40,360 nt of DNA from Clostridiales bacterium (GTDB taxonomy: Bacteria; Bacillota; Clostridia; Christensenellales; UBA3700), in the NCBI GenBank assembly GCA_015055975.1, contig SVHF01000018.1:1-40360 (forward strand), written 5' to 3'. This document shows positions 19,916-29,932 of this stretch, piece by piece; position 1 is the first letter of the stretch, and the number at the start of each line of letters is the position of its first letter. Position numbers and translations under genes: made by a program. Under the pieces are notes generated by a model that saw only the letters and a program-made list of their open reading frames with translations, searched no databases and was not told the origin of the DNA.

Positions 19916-19929
19916 GTTATTACCTCCTA

Positions 19930-20075
19930 TGTTTTTTGATCGGATGAGCTACCCAGCAACCCCGAAGGGTAAACTCATTGTATATAGACATCGAGTCCTT
20001 CGTACACCGTGAATTTCTCGAACATAATACAATACAATACGTAGTCTCCTACGCACAGCAAAAGTATTTTTGCAT
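19930..20075 (-). promoter_or_regulatory. Structured 5' leader of the rpsL (str) operon, unassigned family
   Basis: Minus strand contains successive hairpins: GCAAAA-ATAC-TTTTGC (20073-20058), CGTAG-GAGA-CTACG (20053-20040), TCGAG...CTCGA (20020-19991), GAG..TACCC (19976-19946). Confidence 0.5.
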
Positions 20076-20133
20076 ATTAATATATATTAAGTCAAACGAA
20101 ATTATTAATTTTTTAAAATGATAAAAATTTATA

Positions 20134-20152
20134 TGTAAAATATATGTAAAAT
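20134..20152. repeat. Paired TGTAAAAT direct repeat (11 bp period), str operon copy
   Basis: TGTAAAATATATGTAAAAT. Confidence 0.6.
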
Positions 20153-20159
20153 ATGCTCG

Positions 20160-21218
20160 TTAGTCAGTAATTTTTACATTTGCAGACGCATCAAGGTCAA
20201 TATCTACCGGTTTTACACCTGCCAAAATTGAGTGATAAGCTTGAGATGCAATCATGACAGCATTATCTGTGCAAAGCTTAATTGGTGGATAATAAACATT
20301 GAAGTTATACTTCTTAGCACATTTATCCATCTTTGCTCTTAATACTTCATTTGAACCAACGCCACCAGCAATAACTATGTTATTGAGACCTTTGTCTTTA
20401 GCACAGCGAATTGTATTATTTACCATAATATCTGTTACTTTTTCTTGGAAAGAACAAGCTAGATCTTCTCTTGGAATTTTCTCTCCTTTTTGCTCTAATT
20501 TATGAACATAATTTATAACGGCAGTCTTTATTCCTGAGAATGAAAAATCGTATGTATCTACATCTTTATATGGTGTTGGAATTTCTATTGTTGGCTTACC
20601 ATTTTTTGCTAGTTTTTGAATTTGTGGACCACCTGGATATTCTAAGCCTAAAACTCTTGCTACTTTATCAAAAGCTTCCCCACAAGCATCATCTTGTGTT
20701 GTACCTAAAATCTCTATTTCATTGTATCCTTTTACGTGCGCAATAGCTGTGTGCCCGCCTGATGCGATTAAACAAATATATGGAGGCTTTAGCTGAGGAT
20801 TTGCGATGTAATTTACTGCAATATGACCCTTAATATGGTTAACAGCAATTAGTGGTTTTTGCGTAGCAAAAGCAAGTGCTTTTACATATGAAACGCCAAC
20901 TAATAATGCTCCTAATAAGCCAGCACCATAAGTTACTGCAAACAAATCTATATCATCAAGCGTCATATTTGCTTCCTTTAATGCTTCATCCACACAGTTT
21001 TGAATTGCCATGATATGGTTTCTTGACGCTATCTCTGGAACTACTCCACCAAATCTTTTATGTATTTCAATTTGAGAAGCAATTATGTTTGCCTTTATTT
21101 CTTTGCCTTTTAAAATAGCACATGCAGTTTCATCGCATGAACTCTCAATAGCCAAGATTACCTTGTCTTGTTTATCTTTAATTGCATCAAACTTTTTTAA
21201 AGCTTCTTCAAAATACAT
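20160..21218 (-). CDS. tsaD: tRNA N6-adenosine threonylcarbamoyltransferase TsaD
   Basis: 352 aa; ILAIESSCDETACAIL, VVPEIASRNH, NHIKGHIAVN, YPGGPQIQKLA. Confidence 0.97.
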   Translation of the reverse strand: MYFEEALKKFDAIKDKQDKVILAIESSCDETACAILKGKEIKANIIASQIEIHKRFGGVVPEIASRNHIMAIQNCVDEALKEANMTLDDIDLFAVTYGAGLLGALLVGVSYVKALAFATQKPLIAVNHIKGHIAVNYIANPQLKPPYICLIASGGHTAIAHVKGYNEIEILGTTQDDACGEAFDKVARVLGLEYPGGPQIQKLAKNGKPTIEIPTPYKDVDTYDFSFSGIKTAVINYVHKLEQKGEKIPREDLACSFQEKVTDIMVNNTIRCAKDKGLNNIVIAGGVGSNEVLRAKMDKCAKKYNFNVYYPPIKLCTDNAVMIASQAYHSILAGVKPVDIDLDASANVKITD

Positions 21219-22318
21219 TAGTTTGCCTTCGTTAAATAATCATTTATGAATCCTTCTAAATCTCCATCCATAACTTGAGAAATATTTGGATTTTCATAGT
21301 TTGTTCTATGGTCTTTTACAAGTGTATATGGGCAGAATACATAACTTCTAATTTGGCTGCCCCACTCAATCTTTTTAATATCGCCCTTTAGAGCTAGTTG
21401 TTGTTCTTGACGTTCTCTTTCTTGAAGTTCTACAAGCTTAGATTTTAACATAGCAAAAGCGACTTCCTTGTTTTGCAATTGAGATCTTTCATTTTGACAA
21501 GTAACAACTATTCCCGTAGGGAAATGCGTAATTCTTATGGCAGTATCGGTCTTGTTAACCTTTTGGCCGCCAGCTCCTGATGATCTAAATACATCAACTC
21601 TTATATCGTCTGGATTTATAACAACATCTGTATCATCTTCAACTTCTGGCATAACTTCTAATGATGCAAAAGATGTCATTCTCTTTGCGTTTGCATTAAA
21701 TGGAGAAATTCTAACTAATCTATGAACACCCATCTCTCCCTTTAGATAGCCATAAGCGTTTTCACCTTCAACAATAAAAGTTACACTTTTAATTCCAGCA
21801 TCATCGCCTAAAAGCTTATCTACTTCTCTTGTCTTGTAGCCCATACGTTCAGCATATCTTAAATACATTCTATATAGCATTTGCACCCAATCTTGAGCTT
21901 CTGTACCGCCAGCGCCTGCATGTAAAGTCAATATCGCGTTATTTGCGTCGTATTTACCTTTTAACAATGTAGAAATCTTAAATTCGCCTATTTCCTTTTC
22001 TAGGGCCTTAATTTCGGCGTCTAAAGATTCAAATTCTTCTTCTGAATTCATCTCTTCAGATAAATCTATTAAATCTTGCGCATCATTGACACGTTTTTCA
22101 AGCTTTAGATATTTATCTAACTTGTTATTAATTGAGGCAATTTCTTTATTTACTTGGCCAGCTTTTTTCATATCATCCCAAAAGCCATCTTGCTCTTGTT
22201 GTTTTAAAAGCTCTGCCTTTTTTGAATTAAGTGAATCCATATTCAAAGCAGCTTTCAATCCTGAAAGCTCCTTTTTAACTTCGTTAAGATTTATCTTTAA
22301 TTCATCTAGTGTAATCAT
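21218..22318 (-). CDS. prfB: Peptide chain release factor 2
   Basis: GAGGTEAQDWVQMLYRMYLRYAE, SSGAGGQKVNKTDTAIRITHFPTGI; start set to MITLDELK at 22318, coupled to the secA stop; continuous ORF. Confidence 0.97.
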   Translation of the reverse strand: MITLDELKINLNEVKKELSGLKAALNMDSLNSKKAELLKQQEQDGFWDDMKKAGQVNKEIASINNKLDKYLKLEKRVNDAQDLIDLSEEMNSEEEFESLDAEIKALEKEIGEFKISTLLKGKYDANNAILTLHAGAGGTEAQDWVQMLYRMYLRYAERMGYKTREVDKLLGDDAGIKSVTFIVEGENAYGYLKGEMGVHRLVRISPFNANAKRMTSFASLEVMPEVEDDTDVVINPDDIRVDVFRSSGAGGQKVNKTDTAIRITHFPTGIVVTCQNERSQLQNKEVAFAMLKSKLVELQERERQEQQLALKGDIKKIEWGSQIRSYVFCPYTLVKDHRTNYENPNISQVMDGDLEGFINDYLTKAN

Positions 22319-24993
22319 TATCTGCCGCAGCAATCCTTATACTTTTTGCCTGAACCACATGGACATGGATCGTTTCTTCCAACTTTCTTTGTTGCTGACA
22401 TTTGTTGAGGATTGTTTGTCTTTAATTCTTTTTTCTCTACTCTAACAACAGGAGCTCTTTCAATTCTTGCATGAGTTAAGATTCTTACAACGTCTTCTTG
22501 AATCTTTTGGTTCATAGCTTCGAACATTTCGTAGCCTTCTTGTCTATATACTAAAACTGGATCTTGATGTGCATAAGATACAAGTGAAATACCTTGCTTT
22601 AATTCATCCATAGCATCGATATGTTCCATCCAGTTAGCATCAACGTTATGAAGTAAGCAATCTCTTTCAAATCTTGCAAAATCTATTCCTAGATCCTTAG
22701 TGATTTGTGCTGCCTTTGCTTCATATTGTTCAACAGCTAAATTATATAGAGCTTCTGTGATTTCTTCTTCTGTTTCAAAGTTTACTACGTAGTCTGGATT
22801 CATAATATTTGTTCCTGGTTGAAGAACGTTGTTATCTAAGTCCTTATTGAATCCTTCATAATCCCATTCAACATGGTATACCTTGTAATCTACATATCTA
22901 TGAACGATTTCTGCTATAACATCTTTCATCATAGCCTTAATTTGTTCATGAACATCCATACCATCTAAAACTACTCTTCTTTGTTCGTAGATGATCTTTC
23001 TTTGTTCGTTCATTACATCGTCATATCCTAATACGTGCTTTCTTATAGAGAAGTTTCTATCTTCAACACTTGCTTGAGCGTTTCTAATTTGATTTGTAAT
23101 AATCTTTGCTTCAATTGGTGTATCTTCGCTAATTGCTAATCTTTCGCACATAGCTTTCATTGTGTCTCCACCAAATATTCTTATGATGTCGTCTTCCATA
23201 GACAAATAGAAGATTGATTCACCTGGGTCTCCTTGACGGCCTGAACGACCACGCAACTGATTATCGATACGTCTTGATTCATGTCTTTCTGTACCAATTA
23301 TCTTCAAGCCTCCAGCTTTAACTACTTCTTCTTTTTCCTTATCTACATCTGCCTTGAACAATTCGTAATACTTTTCATAGTCTGCTCTAGCTTTCAAAGC
23401 ATCCTTATTTTCTGGATCAATTGTAGCGTGAGATGAAGCAATCTCAATAAGTTCATGGTTGTAACCCATCTTTTCTAGTTTTTCTCTAGTTAAGAATTCT
23501 GCGTTACCACCTAGCAAGATATCCGTACCACGACCTGCCATGTTAGTTGCGATTGTAACGGCTCTTAGTTTTCCGGCTTGAGCTACGATTTCAGCTTCTT
23601 TTTCATGGTTTTTAGCATTTAATACGTTGTGTGGAATCTTGTTTCTCTTTAGAAGATTTGATAATTCTTCTGACTTATCTACAGATACTGTACCAACTAA
23701 AACTGGTTGACCTTTTTGATAGCATTCAATAACGTCTCTAATAACTGCATTATATTTTGCTCTCTTTGTCATATAAAGTTGGTCATTTCTATCTATTCTG
23801 ATGACTGGCTTATTTGTAGGAATTTCTACGATATCTAAAGAATAGATTGAAGCAAATTCATTCTTTTCTGTAGATGCTGTACCTGTCATACCAGATAGCT
23901 TTGGATATAATCTGAATAGATTTTGGAATGTAATTGTAGCTAAAGTCTTGTTCTCTGATTTAATTGGAACATTTTCCTTTGCTTCAATTGCTTGGTGTAA
24001 TCCATTTGAATATCTACGACCAATCATTTGACGACCAGTAAATTCGTCTACGATGATGATTTCGTTATCTATAACAAGATAGTCCTTTTCCTTCTTCATG
24101 ATTATGTTTGCTCTTAAAGCATTGTCGATATAGTGCTTTAATTCTTGGTTTTCATAATCTGCAAGGTTTTCAATGCCGAAGAACTTTTCTGCCTTTTCAG
24201 AACCAGATTCATTTAAGAATACTGTCTTTTCCTTTTCTTGAAGTTCATAATCATCTGGAGTTAAAGTCTTTACGAATCTATTTGCTGCAATATATGTATC
24301 TGCGCTCTTTTGGCCACGACCAGATATGATAAGTGGAGTTCTAGCTTCATCGATTAAGATAGAATCGACTTCGTCGATGATAGCAAAATGAAGACCACGT
24401 TGTACCATTTGAGATTTGTCGTTAACCATGTTATCTCTCAAATAATCGAAACCAAGTTCGTTATTTGTTGTGTACATGATATCGCAATTATATTGTTCAC
24501 GCTTATATTCTGGAGATGCTTGAGCAAGGTTGATCCCAACTGTTAGTCCTAAGAACTTATAGATCTTGCCCATCCATTCAGCGTCACGCTTTGCAAGATA
24601 TTCGTTAACGGTTACTACATGAACGCCTTTGCCTTCAAGAGCTGCTAAATATGCAGCAAGCGTTGCAACCAATGTCTTACCTTCACCAGTTTTCATTTCA
24701 GCGATTCTGCCTTGGAATAAAACGACACCACCGATTAATTGAACTCTAAAGTGTCTCATGCCTAGAACTCTTTTTGATGCCTCTCTAACTGTTGCGAAAG
24801 CTTCAACTAAAATATCTTCTAGTTTTTCTCCGTTTTGAATTCTTTGTTTATATGCGTCTGTACAAGCTCTTAGCTCGTCATCGCTCATAGCTTCAAATTG
24901 AGGCTCTAAAGCTTCAATCTTGTCTACTATCTTTTCAATTTTTGCAAGTTCTCTATCATTAGAACTTTTGAATAAGTTTGAAAAAAATCCCAT
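22318..24993 (-). CDS. secA: Preprotein translocase ATPase SecA
   Basis: 891 aa; MKTGEGKTLVATL, DEVDSILIDEARTPLIISG, C-terminal NDPCPCGSGKKYKDCCGR zinc motif. Confidence 0.99.
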   Translation of the reverse strand: MGFFSNLFKSSNDRELAKIEKIVDKIEALEPQFEAMSDDELRACTDAYKQRIQNGEKLEDILVEAFATVREASKRVLGMRHFRVQLIGGVVLFQGRIAEMKTGEGKTLVATLAAYLAALEGKGVHVVTVNEYLAKRDAEWMGKIYKFLGLTVGINLAQASPEYKREQYNCDIMYTTNNELGFDYLRDNMVNDKSQMVQRGLHFAIIDEVDSILIDEARTPLIISGRGQKSADTYIAANRFVKTLTPDDYELQEKEKTVFLNESGSEKAEKFFGIENLADYENQELKHYIDNALRANIIMKKEKDYLVIDNEIIIVDEFTGRQMIGRRYSNGLHQAIEAKENVPIKSENKTLATITFQNLFRLYPKLSGMTGTASTEKNEFASIYSLDIVEIPTNKPVIRIDRNDQLYMTKRAKYNAVIRDVIECYQKGQPVLVGTVSVDKSEELSNLLKRNKIPHNVLNAKNHEKEAEIVAQAGKLRAVTIATNMAGRGTDILLGGNAEFLTREKLEKMGYNHELIEIASSHATIDPENKDALKARADYEKYYELFKADVDKEKEEVVKAGGLKIIGTERHESRRIDNQLRGRSGRQGDPGESIFYLSMEDDIIRIFGGDTMKAMCERLAISEDTPIEAKIITNQIRNAQASVEDRNFSIRKHVLGYDDVMNEQRKIIYEQRRVVLDGMDVHEQIKAMMKDVIAEIVHRYVDYKVYHVEWDYEGFNKDLDNNVLQPGTNIMNPDYVVNFETEEEITEALYNLAVEQYEAKAAQITKDLGIDFARFERDCLLHNVDANWMEHIDAMDELKQGISLVSYAHQDPVLVYRQEGYEMFEAMNQKIQEDVVRILTHARIERAPVVRVEKKELKTNNPQQMSATKKVGRNDPCPCGSGKKYKDCCGR

Positions 24994-25021
24994 TTTTACC
25001 TCTTTGTGCGCACGCCTATAA

Positions 25022-25062
25022 TATAAAAAAGCGCCAATGTTAAATTATCATATTGACGCCAT
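25022..25062 (-). terminator. Terminator after the DUF4097-like lipoprotein gene, upstream of secA
   Basis: Minus strand GGCGTCAATATGATAATTTAACATTGGCGCTTTTTT. Confidence 0.7.
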
Positions 25063-25095
25063 TTAGTCAACAAGCATAGCTTGTTTGTGCTTTAT

Positions 25096-26313
25096 TCAGT
25101 TTTGATTATTATTTTGTTGGTTATTATTGCTTCTATATTCTTCAGGAATCTCAACATTTGGCGTATCGTATATATTATCAAATACTCCAGTATCGACGAA
25201 TGTATCATATAAGGCTTGCGAGTTATTTCCAAAGTATACATCTGCTCCACTTGAAACATTTACTTTATCTTTTCCGCCTCTTACTATCCAAGTATCGCCT
25301 TCATGAACCAAATCCAATTTATCATCTGGATCACCTGGTTGCAAATCTTCATCTAAAACATAAGCTATTCTCCCTACAAATGTTGGGTCTTTGTATGCTA
25401 AATTTGTTCCATATTCATTATAGTTTGACATCGTTACTTGGAAAGCTTGCTTGTAGTTCATAGCAACTCCAATAATGCCAGTTTTAGATTTGAAATTCAA
25501 TTTATTAAATGAATGTGCGAACACATATTTTGTTCCCAAAGCTCCATCAACATTTAGGCTTCTTACATTACCAGAACATAAGATATACACATCCCCAGAA
25601 AATGTATTTATTGTTGCTGAACTTTTAACCTCGCCAATATTAAAGATGAATTTGCTAAATGATGCAACACAATCAATTGTACCTAATTTTTGTGCAGTAA
25701 GGCGTCTAAAATATTGGTTAGCTACTTCATCACCATCTCCAATCATTCTAAAAGAATCTACATCTTTAAATTCTGCGTCAATATTTCCCCACTCAGCATC
25801 AAGATGAACATTTGGTTCACCATTGCATTCTCCAACAAACGAAACGTCTGGCAAATCGATGTTTATGCTACATTCACCTCTTGCTGTAACACTTAATTTA
25901 TTGTAAGATAAAACGTCTTTTGGAAGTAATACGTATAAATCCTTCTTGATTTCACTTAAATCAAACATTCCTTTGGCGCAATATTGGATTTGGTAATATT
26001 TGCCATATTCTGATGAATCCCAATATGCCCAGTGCAATTTTAAGTCATCAGATAAATCTTTATTTGTCTTTTCTAAAAATATAATCTTATCGCCATCATA
26101 TTGTGTTACGTTTACGCTCCCACCATACCAGTTAATAAGAATATCATCTGGAATGATATCGCCTTCTAAGTTGCCTACTGTATAAGCCCCTGATTGAACA
26201 TAACTTACATAAGTTTTGCCTGTAACTTTGGCAACTAAAGAGCATCCGGAAAAAGCGAATGCTAAAACGCTTAGTGTCACAATAATAGTTAGAATAATCG
26301 CAGTCTTTTTCAT
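25096..26313 (-). CDS. Putative lipoprotein with DUF4097-like repeats and Asn/Gln-rich C-terminus
   Basis: Signal peptide and lipobox AFSGCS; repeating polar/hydrophobic strands; C-terminal NNNQQNNNQN. Confidence 0.7.
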   Translation of the reverse strand: MKKTAIILTIIVTLSVLAFAFSGCSLVAKVTGKTYVSYVQSGAYTVGNLEGDIIPDDILINWYGGSVNVTQYDGDKIIFLEKTNKDLSDDLKLHWAYWDSSEYGKYYQIQYCAKGMFDLSEIKKDLYVLLPKDVLSYNKLSVTARGECSINIDLPDVSFVGECNGEPNVHLDAEWGNIDAEFKDVDSFRMIGDGDEVANQYFRRLTAQKLGTIDCVASFSKFIFNIGEVKSSATINTFSGDVYILCSGNVRSLNVDGALGTKYVFAHSFNKLNFKSKTGIIGVAMNYKQAFQVTMSNYNEYGTNLAYKDPTFVGRIAYVLDEDLQPGDPDDKLDLVHEGDTWIVRGGKDKVNVSSGADVYFGNNSQALYDTFVDTGVFDNIYDTPNVEIPEEYRSNNNQQNNNQN

Positions 26314-26370
26314 AATTCACCTATGCGTATATTATAACACGCAATATTAAAGAAAACTAAGTATTTCGAA

Positions 26371-28581
26371 TTATTGATTAAATTCGGCCTCTTGTCTTAA
26401 GAAAGTTAAAAGCATAGAATTACGCTTAATAATTATATTATTAGAAATCATTTTTGCAACAGTTTGCTTAGTCCCAAGAATAACAACAGCCTTTTTGCCA
26501 CGAGTAATTCCTGTATATAACAAATTCCTTGTTGCAAGCATTGGGTTGTTTTCAAATAAGACTAATAAAACTACTTTAAATTCACTACCTTGAGATTTAT
26601 GAACAGTTATAGCGTATGCAAGTTGGACTTCATCAAAATCTCCCATGCCATATTTAACGAATCTATTATCGTCATATTCAACAAGCATTTCTTTATCATA
26701 TGGGTCTACTTCTCTAACTATACCCATCTCTCCATTAAATACGCCCTTTCCAGATTTCCCATCTGGAGTTGTCCAAATAAGTTCGTAGTCGTTTTTAATG
26801 TGAATGACTTTGTCATTAGGTCTAAATTTTCTAAGTCCCACAACAAGCTCTAAATCGTCTTGTTTTGGATTTAAAATCTCTTGCATTTGCTCATTTAATT
26901 TATCTATCCCAGCAAGGCCTTTTTTTGCTGGTGCTAGAACTTGGATATCATCTTTAGATACTTTAAAGTATTTTGGTATTCTTGTAGATAACAAGTCTGT
27001 TAAAGTCTTTGCTATATCTTTATTCAATTCTGCATTGATAAAGAAGAAGTCTGTTGCCTTATTATCAAGCTTAATCATTCTTCCAGCATTTACTTCATGA
27101 GCATTTATTGAAATCATTGATCCATCGTCTTGCCTAAATATTCTATTTAAAAAGCTTACAGGTATTACTTTTGAGTTAATCATGTCAGATAAGATGTTGC
27201 CAGCACCAACGGATGGTAATTGATCTTTATCTCCAACAAATATTACTCTTGCTCCTGGCTTTATAGCATTTAGAAGCGATTTCATAATATATGTATCACA
27301 CATCGAAACTTCATCGACAATAATTACATCTTGAGAAAGATTATTTGTTTCATCAAACTTAAATCTAAAGAAACCATCTTCAACCGTTAATCCTAACAAT
27401 CTATGGATTGTTTGAGCATCATAACCCGTTGATTCTCTCATTCTCTTTGCCGCACGCCCTGTTGGTGCACACAATGCAAATGTTTTATGAATGCCATTTA
27501 GCATAGCAACTATTGCCTTTATAATTGTAGTTTTACCAGTTCCTGGTCCACCTGTAATTACAGAAACGCCATATATCAAACTATTTTTAATAGCTTCTAT
27601 TTGCTTTTCATCTAGCGTTATACCATTCATTTCTTGATAGATTTTCAAATCCGTATCTATATCCATCAAGAAGATATTTGTATTATTTGTACATAAAGAT
27701 ATTAACTTTTTTGCAATGAACTTTTCATGGTCGTATAAAATACGAGACATTATTATTTCTTTGCCTTCAACTTCAAGAGATATAACTTCGTTATCTTTTT
27801 CGCATTTTCTTAAACATGTTTCGACTAAATCTTCATCAAACGTTCTATCTAAACCTAAAAGATCTATTGCTCTATTTAATAAATCTCCATGGAATAAATA
27901 GGTGTGTCCCAATTTATCTGCAACGTCAGTTACGGTATACATAATGCCAGCGCGAACTCTTTGCTCGCCCTTTACTTCATAACCCATCTTAAGCGCAATC
28001 TTATCTGCAGTCAAAAAACCAAAGCCATCTACGTCTTTTATTATCTGGTATGGATTAGCTTCCAAAACTCTCTTTGTATCGTCTCCATAAGCCTTATATA
28101 GCTTCAAAATGGTATTAATGCTAAGTTCATGTGCTTGAAGTTCAATAATTAAATTCTTTAAAAAGATAAGATTGTTAAATCTATCTACAAGCTCAACTGC
28201 TCTATCATAGCTTATGCCTCTTACTTGAGATAATTCTTGTGGGTTTGTTGATAGAACTTCAAAAGTTCTTTTGCCAAACTTTGATACAATCTTTTTTGCG
28301 GTAACATCTTTGATGCCTCTAAATAAACCTGAGGCTAAATATCTAACCATGTCTTCTTCCTCATCCGGAAGTAAACATGCACATTTTTCAACTTTAAATT
28401 GTTCGCCGTATTTAGGATCTTGAATAAAATCTCCATCTACAACGACTCTTTCCCCTTCATATAAATCAGGAAAATAGCCGACGCATGTTATTATCTCTAT
28501 GTTCGTGAAAACATTTACTATTGTATAGCCTGTTTCATTATTAACATAGATTACGTCAACTACTTCCCCTTCTAATCTCAT
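26371..28581 (-). CDS. recD2: RecD2/TraA-like 5'-3' DNA helicase
   Basis: 736 aa; N-terminal domain plus GGPGTGKTTIIKAIVAML, IIVDEVSMCD, FVGDKDQLPSVGAGNIL, AYAITVHKSQGSEF. Confidence 0.95.
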   Translation of the reverse strand: MRLEGEVVDVIYVNNETGYTIVNVFTNIEIITCVGYFPDLYEGERVVVDGDFIQDPKYGEQFKVEKCACLLPDEEEDMVRYLASGLFRGIKDVTAKKIVSKFGKRTFEVLSTNPQELSQVRGISYDRAVELVDRFNNLIFLKNLIIELQAHELSINTILKLYKAYGDDTKRVLEANPYQIIKDVDGFGFLTADKIALKMGYEVKGEQRVRAGIMYTVTDVADKLGHTYLFHGDLLNRAIDLLGLDRTFDEDLVETCLRKCEKDNEVISLEVEGKEIIMSRILYDHEKFIAKKLISLCTNNTNIFLMDIDTDLKIYQEMNGITLDEKQIEAIKNSLIYGVSVITGGPGTGKTTIIKAIVAMLNGIHKTFALCAPTGRAAKRMRESTGYDAQTIHRLLGLTVEDGFFRFKFDETNNLSQDVIIVDEVSMCDTYIMKSLLNAIKPGARVIFVGDKDQLPSVGAGNILSDMINSKVIPVSFLNRIFRQDDGSMISINAHEVNAGRMIKLDNKATDFFFINAELNKDIAKTLTDLLSTRIPKYFKVSKDDIQVLAPAKKGLAGIDKLNEQMQEILNPKQDDLELVVGLRKFRPNDKVIHIKNDYELIWTTPDGKSGKGVFNGEMGIVREVDPYDKEMLVEYDDNRFVKYGMGDFDEVQLAYAITVHKSQGSEFKVVLLVLFENNPMLATRNLLYTGITRGKKAVVILGTKQTVAKMISNNIIIKRNSMLLTFLRQEAEFNQ

Positions 28582-29768
28582 TAAAGCTCCTCAATCGCTT
28601 TTTTTATCTCTTCTACTTTATCACACTTTTCCCAAGGTAAATAGTCCTTTCCAAAGTGTCCATAGTTTGTAGTTTTAGTAAAGATAGGCTCTCTTAAGTG
28701 CAAATTCTCAATAATTGCAAGAGGTCTAAAGTCAAAGACTTTATAGATTATCTTTGAAATGTCTTCATCAGAAATTGTACCTGTTCCAAATGTGTCTACT
28801 TGAATTGAAACTGGGTGAGCTACACCAATTGCGTAAGCAACTTCGATTTGACACTTTTGAGCAAGTCCTGCAGCAACGATGTTTTTGCATGCATATCTTG
28901 CCATATAAGCTGCAGATCTATCTACCTTTGTTGGATCTTTGCCCGAGAAAGCTCCGCCACCATGTGGACAATATCCACCATATGTATCTACGATGATCTT
29001 TCTTCCAGTTAAACCACTATCGCCATGTGGTCCACCGATAACGAACTTTCCTGTTGGGTTAATAAAGATTTTTGTATTGTCTGTAATTAATTCCTTTGGA
29101 ATTACTGCATCAATAACATATTCTTTAATATCTTTTCTTAATTGTTCTGTTGTAACGCAATCACAATGTTGAGTTGAAACAACAACTGCATCAACGCCAA
29201 CTGGTTTGCCATCTTCATATACAACAGTTACTTGTGCCTTGCCATCTGGTCTTAGATATTTTAAAGTTTTATTCTTTCTAAGCTCTGTTAGCTTTCTTGT
29301 TAATTTGTGTGCAAGAGAAATTGGCATTGGCATTAATTCTTCTGTTTCTGTACAAGCGAATCCAAATACCATACCTTGATCGCCAGCCCCGATTAAATCG
29401 AATCTGTCTTTTCCATCTTCTTTATTCTCAACAGATGAATCAACGCCTTGTGCAATGTTAGGAGATTGCTTTCCAACTCTAACTTCAACAGTACAAGTAT
29501 TACCGTTGAATCCTTCGCAAGAGCCATCATATCCTATATCCAAAATAGCTTCTCTTGCTATTTTTTCATAGTCAATTTCTTCAGCTGCTTTAGAAGTAAC
29601 TTCTCCCATAAGTAACACAAAGTCTGTTGTACAACTTGTTTCTAGTGCTACTCTAGAGTTTGGATCTTTTGCAATCAATGCATCTAAGATTGAATCAGAG
29701 ATTCTATCGCTGACTTTATCTGGATGTCCTTCAGTTACGCTTTCGCTTGTAAATAAATATTTTTTCAT
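28581..29768 (-). CDS. metK: S-adenosylmethionine synthetase
   Basis: 395 aa; [62 protein letters not shown]. Confidence 0.99.
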   Translation of the reverse strand: MKKYLFTSESVTEGHPDKVSDRISDSILDALIAKDPNSRVALETSCTTDFVLLMGEVTSKAAEEIDYEKIAREAILDIGYDGSCEGFNGNTCTVEVRVGKQSPNIAQGVDSSVENKEDGKDRFDLIGAGDQGMVFGFACTETEELMPMPISLAHKLTRKLTELRKNKTLKYLRPDGKAQVTVVYEDGKPVGVDAVVVSTQHCDCVTTEQLRKDIKEYVIDAVIPKELITDNTKIFINPTGKFVIGGPHGDSGLTGRKIIVDTYGGYCPHGGGAFSGKDPTKVDRSAAYMARYACKNIVAAGLAQKCQIEVAYAIGVAHPVSIQVDTFGTGTISDEDISKIIYKVFDFRPLAIIENLHLREPIFTKTTNYGHFGKDYLPWEKCDKVEEIKKAIEEL

Positions 29769-29783
29769 TTGTTCTCCTATTAA

Positions 29784-29817
29784 ATAAGGCCACCATCCTC
29801 GAAGATAGTGACCTTAT
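29784..29817 (-). terminator. Riboswitch expression-platform hairpin
   Basis: Minus strand ATAAGGTCACTATCTTCGAGGATGGTGGCCTTAT then TTAA; long stem, short T-run; CTATCTT can alternatively pair with AAGATAG in riboswitch P1. Confidence 0.7.
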
Positions 29818-29911
29818 ATTCTATCTTTCAAGTAATCTTGCAGGATTTAGCACCTTTCGAGAGGTTGCTGTGCGATCATTGGGCCTGTCCCTCCCGCACT
29901 CTCTATAGAAT
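29818..29911 (-). ncRNA. SAM-I (S-box) riboswitch upstream of metK
   Basis: Minus strand ATTCTATAGAGAGTGCGGGAGGGACAGGCCCAATGATCGCACAGCAACCTCTCGAAAGGTGCTAAATCCTGCAAGATTACTTGAAAGATAGAAT; P1 ATTCTAT/ATAGAAT; conserved GAGGGAcxGGCCCxATGA, CAGCAACC, AAGGTGCTAAxTCCTGCA, TTGAAAGAT. Confidence 0.96.
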
Positions 29912-29932
29912 TAAATAATATTGGTTATGTTA

